This document shows, piece after piece, positions 33,016 to 35,684 of a stretch of 35,684 bases of DNA. The position numbers and the translations under genes were made by a program. The notes under the pieces are model-generated. The model was not told the origin of the DNA. It worked only from the letters and a program-made list of their open reading frames with translations, and did not search any database. The stretch comes from an uncultured Actinomycetes bacterium (GTDB taxonomy: Bacteria; Actinomycetota; Acidimicrobiia; Acidimicrobiales; RAAP-2). The stretch spans positions 1 through 35,684 of the forward strand of contig CAINHL010000031.1 of assembly GCA_903848885.1 (NCBI GenBank). Direction: 5' to 3'. How positions within the stretch are numbered: the first letter of the stretch is position 1; each line of letters opens with the position of its first letter.

Positions 33016-33696
33016 CTACGAAGGGTGCTGTTGACGCCATTGACTAAGGCGTTCGATATCGATTCCCGGCGCGAATACGGCCCAACTCGCCGCGGCGTCG
33101 TCGAATTCTTCCAATTGCTGCTCAAGATTCTCCGCAGCGTTCCCCGCCCAACTCACCGTCGAGCGGGCGGCGGCTTCGATCAACTGCGTCGGGGCCACGT
33201 TCCAGAAATTCAAGGTCACCGCAAGGTCCTGCGCAATGACGTTGGTGCTGGTCGCCCCGGCCCCTACCCACACCTCGCACGAATCGCGGAGATCTTTGGC
33301 TACTTTCGAAACTGACTCACGGCGCGAGGTGGCCGTGCGTGGCGCTATTCCGTAGGCCAAATTTTCGGGATCACTTTTGGAATCCCCGGTGCCCAGACCC
33401 GCAATGACGCGGCCGGGGGCGAGTTGCGCCAGCGCACGAAATTGCCGCACGAGGACCGCGTCCTCCACCAGGCCCACCCTGGCCACCAACACACCGAGAG
33501 TTACACGGCTCGTCAACTCGGCCACACGAGCCAAAATCCCCAAGGGAGCAAGTGCCGGTCGCTCCGGGGAGCCGATTGGCCACAGATGGTCGTAGACGAA
33601 GACCCCGTCGAGGCCAAGGGCCTCCGCACGCTCGGCTACGTCGAGCGCTCGTTGCGGGGTGGATTGGAAGGTCGGGAGAAGGACTCCTACCTTCAC
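33016..33696 (-). CDS. Short luciferase-like (LLM) flavin-dependent oxidoreductase
   Basis: Bacterial luciferase-like TIM-barrel protein, usually FMN- or F420-dependent. With the GTG at 33696, which overlaps the ROK stop as GTGA, it has 226 aa against 280-350 for typical members. It begins MKVGVLLPTFQSTPQRALDVAERAEALGLDGVFVYDHLWP, the family N-terminus, then LAPLGILARVAELTSRVTLGVLV (beta-strand 3 region) and APGRVIAGLGTGDSKSDPEN. The sequence from about residue 125 onwards is shortened, with the insertion region and late barrel strands hard to place. A further upstream frame to 33927 has no homology. The missing length may mean a compact branch or loss of activity. Coupled to the ROK kinase gene. 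Confidence 0.75.
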   Translation of the reverse strand: MKVGVLLPTFQSTPQRALDVAERAEALGLDGVFVYDHLWPIGSPERPALAPLGILARVAELTSRVTLGVLVARVGLVEDAVLVRQFRALAQLAPGRVIAGLGTGDSKSDPENLAYGIAPRTATSRRESVSKVAKDLRDSCEVWVGAGATSTNVIAQDLAVTLNFWNVAPTQLIEAAARSTVSWAGNAAENLEQQLEEFDDAAASWAVFAPGIDIERLSQWRQQHPS

Positions 33697-34655
33697 CCGA
33701 GTCGCTCCCGCGCCAGCAAGGCGGCGCCGATAGCACCCGAAATTTCTCCGAACTGCGACTTCACGACGGTGATGGGTGGTCGTGCCGAGGATCCTTCTAC
33801 TAAAGATTCCAAATGACGCTGCGCTGAGGGGAGGAGGAGCTGCGAGGCCTCCGAGAGACCGCCACCGATGACAAAGTGTCCGGTGTCCAGAATGGCCGTT
33901 AAATTCGCCAAACCCAGCGCGAGCCACCAGCCCACTTCATCCATCACGGCTATTGCTTCCTCCACACCAGCCGCCGCCGCCCGCGTGACGTCTTCACCTC
34001 GAACGGACTCAGCGTCCCCGCATTGAGCCACCAGGAGCGGCAGACGACCGGCGCTGGCTGCTTCACGCGCGAGGCGTCCCACTCCCCCACCGGACGCGAA
34101 ACGCTCCCAGCAACCGCGTGACCCACAGGGACATCGTGGTCCCGCCGCGTCAACCACCATGTGGCCAACTTCACCCGCGAAACCACTTCGACCCCGCAGT
34201 AATTCACCTTGGGAAATAATGCCACCGCCGATACCCGTACCCAGGGTGATCATGATCATGTCGTCGTAACCGCGTCCCGCACCCAGGCGATGTTCTGCTA
34301 CCGCCGCGCAGTCAGCGTCGTTCTCGCACAACACGCGGAGCTGGGGGTCGTAGGCCGCCAGGGCGGTAGCCACGTCGGCACCCGAGGCCGTGGGGAGATT
34401 GGGAGCGAAGGCCAAAACTCCTTCTCGTGACATCATTCCGGGGAGACCCACACCCACGACGAGATCATCGTGATCGTGGCGCGCGCGTAATTCGTTAATG
34501 ACGGCGTAGACCGCTTCCGTGGTGGCGTCTCCGGCGGGACGTTGATCATCATGGGGCGTGGCCACTCGGTGGGAATCGACAACAACGCCGTCCCTCAGAA
34601 CAATGCCGAGAACCTTGGTCCCGCCGACGTCAACGCCGAGGGTAAGGGAACTCAC
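33693..34655 (-). CDS. ROK-family sugar kinase, probable glucokinase
   Basis: ATP-dependent phosphorylation of a sugar, probably glucose. The 320-aa protein has the phosphate loop DVGGTK at 9-14, the sugar-binding END at 111-113 with GTGIGGGII at 140-148, EVGH at 162-165, and the ROK zinc motif with H165, C175, C177 and C182 (CPCGSRGC), plus CWERFASG. This layout fits actinobacterial glucokinases such as Streptomyces GlkA, which sits in a similar neighbourhood, but other sugars are possible. GTG 34655 overlaps the SRPBCC stop codon (GTGA), and its own stop overlaps the LLM start, so three genes are translationally linked. Confidence 0.9.
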   Translation of the reverse strand: MSSLTLGVDVGGTKVLGIVLRDGVVVDSHRVATPHDDQRPAGDATTEAVYAVINELRARHDHDDLVVGVGLPGMMSREGVLAFAPNLPTASGADVATALAAYDPQLRVLCENDADCAAVAEHRLGAGRGYDDMIMITLGTGIGGGIISQGELLRGRSGFAGEVGHMVVDAAGPRCPCGSRGCWERFASGGGVGRLAREAASAGRLPLLVAQCGDAESVRGEDVTRAAAAGVEEAIAVMDEVGWWLALGLANLTAILDTGHFVIGGGLSEASQLLLPSAQRHLESLVEGSSARPPITVVKSQFGEISGAIGAALLARERLG

Positions 34656-35092
34656 GCGAGCGACTCGGCCCGAGCCTTCAACTCGCGCAGCGCTTGGACT
34701 TGGATGCGGCCAGCCGCCCGAGATTTAACAAAACTGGGAATGGGTACCAGGAGGTCGACTTCTAACTCGTAGCGAACCGTCGTGCTATCGCCGTGCACGC
34801 GAAAGTCGTAGGAACCGTCGAGACGCGTCGTGAGGTCTCCGCGAACTTGGCTCCAACGCAAAGTGGCCGGCGCCTCGCTGTAGTCGTAGCGGAGGGTGTA
34901 GGAGGTAGTGCGACCAAACGCCGCGGCGCGAAATTCGACATCCAGCGGACGTCCGCTCTCATCGATCGAGAGCACGGTGACTTTTTTGACGTCGGCCACC
35001 CAATCGGGATAGTGGAGGTAATCAGACGCGACGGCGTAGAGGGTATCCACGCTGGCCTTCACCTCAATTGATTCGGTCGCCTTTTGGCTCAC
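34652..35092 (-). CDS. SRPBCC / polyketide cyclase-like protein
   Basis: Small hydrophobic-pocket (START-like) protein of 146 aa. It begins MSQKATESIEVKASVDTLYAVASDYLHYPDWVADVKKVTVL and continues GRPLDVEFRAAAFGRTTSYTLRYDYSEAPATLRWSQVRGDLTTRLDGSYDF, the typical antiparallel sheet of the family, ending with a long helix. GTG 35092 has a GGAGG ribosome binding site 6 nt upstream and is preferred to ATG 35110. The protein resembles the family of Mycobacterium tuberculosis Rv2185c, whose gene also lies near the PimB and FadD15 genes. The ligand is unknown; a lipid is a fair guess. It overlaps the ROK gene by 4 nt. Confidence 0.85.
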   Translation of the reverse strand: MSQKATESIEVKASVDTLYAVASDYLHYPDWVADVKKVTVLSIDESGRPLDVEFRAAAFGRTTSYTLRYDYSEAPATLRWSQVRGDLTTRLDGSYDFRVHGDSTTVRYELEVDLLVPIPSFVKSRAAGRIQVQALRELKARAESLA

Positions 35093-35120
35093 CTCGCACC
35101 TCCGGTGCATTCAGATTAGG

Positions 35121-35684
35121 TCAGCCTTCGTCCCCAAGGCGGTACCTATCGAAGGTCTCTAGTTCCCGACCGAGCCGCTCCGCAAGCAGGGTCCACGAAA
35201 AAGTCGATTCGGCGTGCCGACGGGCGTTGCTGCCGAGTTGGCCTCGAAGGTCGGCGTCACCGAGAAGTTTGGCCATGGCCGTCGCCAAATCGCCACTGCT
35301 GGACGGGTCATCCACCACCATCCCCGTCACGCCGTGTTCGACGGCGTCGTGAGATCCTCCCGACCGACCAGCAATCTGCGCCACTCCGCAGGCGGCGGCT
35401 TCGGCGAAGACGATGCCGAAGCCTTCTTGCTCGAGCCCCAGCCAACGGCTGCGGCAGTCCATCACCATCAGATCACTCGCGGCAATCCAGCCCGGCAAGT
35501 CGTCGTCACTCACTCGACCCAGAAACCGGACCGGAGCATTTTCATGGTGGGCTAGTTTCTCCAAGCGCTCACGATCACGACCGCTTCCGCCGATGGCTAC
35601 TACCAGCTCGGGGAGGCTCCCGCGGAGCTGCGCGGCCGCCCGAATGAGCGTATCCATACCCTTACGGGGAACTAAACGCGAATA
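35121..35684 (-). CDS. PimB-like GT4 glycosyltransferase, C-terminal part (cut by window edge)
   Basis: About 187 residues of the second Rossmann domain of a family-4 retaining glycosyltransferase are visible; the N-terminal domain lies beyond 35684. The reading begins YSRLVPRKGMDTLI, the nucleotide-sugar phosphate-binding start of GT4 domain 2, then VRFLGRVSDDDLPGWIAASDLMVM, LGLEQEGFGIVFAEAAACGVAQIAGRSGG (catalytic-site EGFGIVFAE) and the C-terminal ESTFSWTLLAERLG. These stretches resemble PimB', the phosphatidylinositol monomannoside mannosyltransferase, as I recall it, and the gene neighbours support this. GDP-mannose is therefore the likely donor, but sequence alone cannot exclude another sugar. 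The stop lies 28 bp from the SRPBCC start. Confidence 0.82.
   Translation of the reverse strand, partial: YSRLVPRKGMDTLIRAAAQLRGSLPELVVAIGGSGRDRERLEKLAHHENAPVRFLGRVSDDDLPGWIAASDLMVMDCRSRWLGLEQEGFGIVFAEAAACGVAQIAGRSGGSHDAVEHGVTGMVVDDPSSSGDLATAMAKLLGDADLRGQLGSNARRHAESTFSWTLLAERLGRELETFDRYRLGDEG

Overview
The window is chromosomal DNA from a moderately GC-rich actinobacterium. The gene content points towards the Acidimicrobiia or a related lineage, but this is an inference from content and no phylogenetic marker was compared. Evidence: a tig-clpP-clpX cluster running on into folC, ndk and mreB; clpS overlapping a DUF2017 gene, a pairing typical of Actinobacteria; a mycothiol-type DinB/MDMPI enzyme; a close relative of mycobacterial EthA; an MpaB/rubber-oxygenase family protein; and a PimB-like mannosyltransferase beside an SRPBCC protein and a ROK glucokinase. 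Several genes have a TANNNT -10 element only 6-8 nt before the start codon and no clear ribosome binding site, which suggests leaderless transcripts.

Layout. 1-6.4 kb (minus): a housekeeping run of tig, clpP, clpX, folC, ndk and mreB (cut by the window edge), with a mycothiol-dependent enzyme homologue upstream of tig. 6.4-8.7 kb: convergent tRNA-Pro and tRNA-Arg, an ECF sigma factor translationally coupled to a membrane-anchored extracytoplasmic protein, and tRNA-His. 8.7-10.4 kb: an aldehyde dehydrogenase behind a dyad-bearing leader, a strong hairpin, and tRNA-Lys. 10.4-17.4 kb: EthA-like Baeyer-Villiger monooxygenase, DUF2017, ClpS, MpaB-like protein, SDR, aldose epimerase, SurE, ArfB and a thioesterase. 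17.4-24.8 kb: CoA-acylating semialdehyde dehydrogenase, Nudix hydrolase, acyl-CoA ligase, acyl-CoA dehydrogenase, MFS transporter and fatty-acid desaturase, an acyl-CoA/lipid-flavoured stretch. 24.9-28.0 kb: B12-dependent ribonucleotide reductase with a consensus-like promoter and two NrdR-like boxes. 28.0-31.8 kb: glycerol kinase, SMP-30-type lactonase and a DUF1254/DUF1214 protein in an apparent operon. 31.8-35.7 kb (minus): PimB-like glycosyltransferase (cut by the window edge), SRPBCC, ROK kinase and luciferase-like oxidoreductase, tightly coupled, then alaC.

How the parts fit. ClpP, ClpX and ClpS belong to one proteolytic system, with trigger factor feeding the same protein-quality network and ArfB rescuing stalled ribosomes. 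The ligase, dehydrogenase, thioesterase, desaturase and semialdehyde dehydrogenase suggest fatty-acid or branched-chain catabolism and membrane-lipid tuning, but they lie in several transcription units. The terminal operon resembles the actinobacterial neighbourhood of phosphatidylinositol mannoside synthesis.

The DNA is compact. All five directly convergent protein-gene pairs overlap at their 3' ends, several tandem genes overlap by 4 nt, and no gene-free stretch exceeds about 250 bp. I see no insertion sequence, prophage, CRISPR array or defence island. I found no clearly new multi-gene system. The most notable items are the leaderless-promoter pattern, the nrdJ control region, the ECF sigma pair and the PimB/SRPBCC/ROK/LLM operon.
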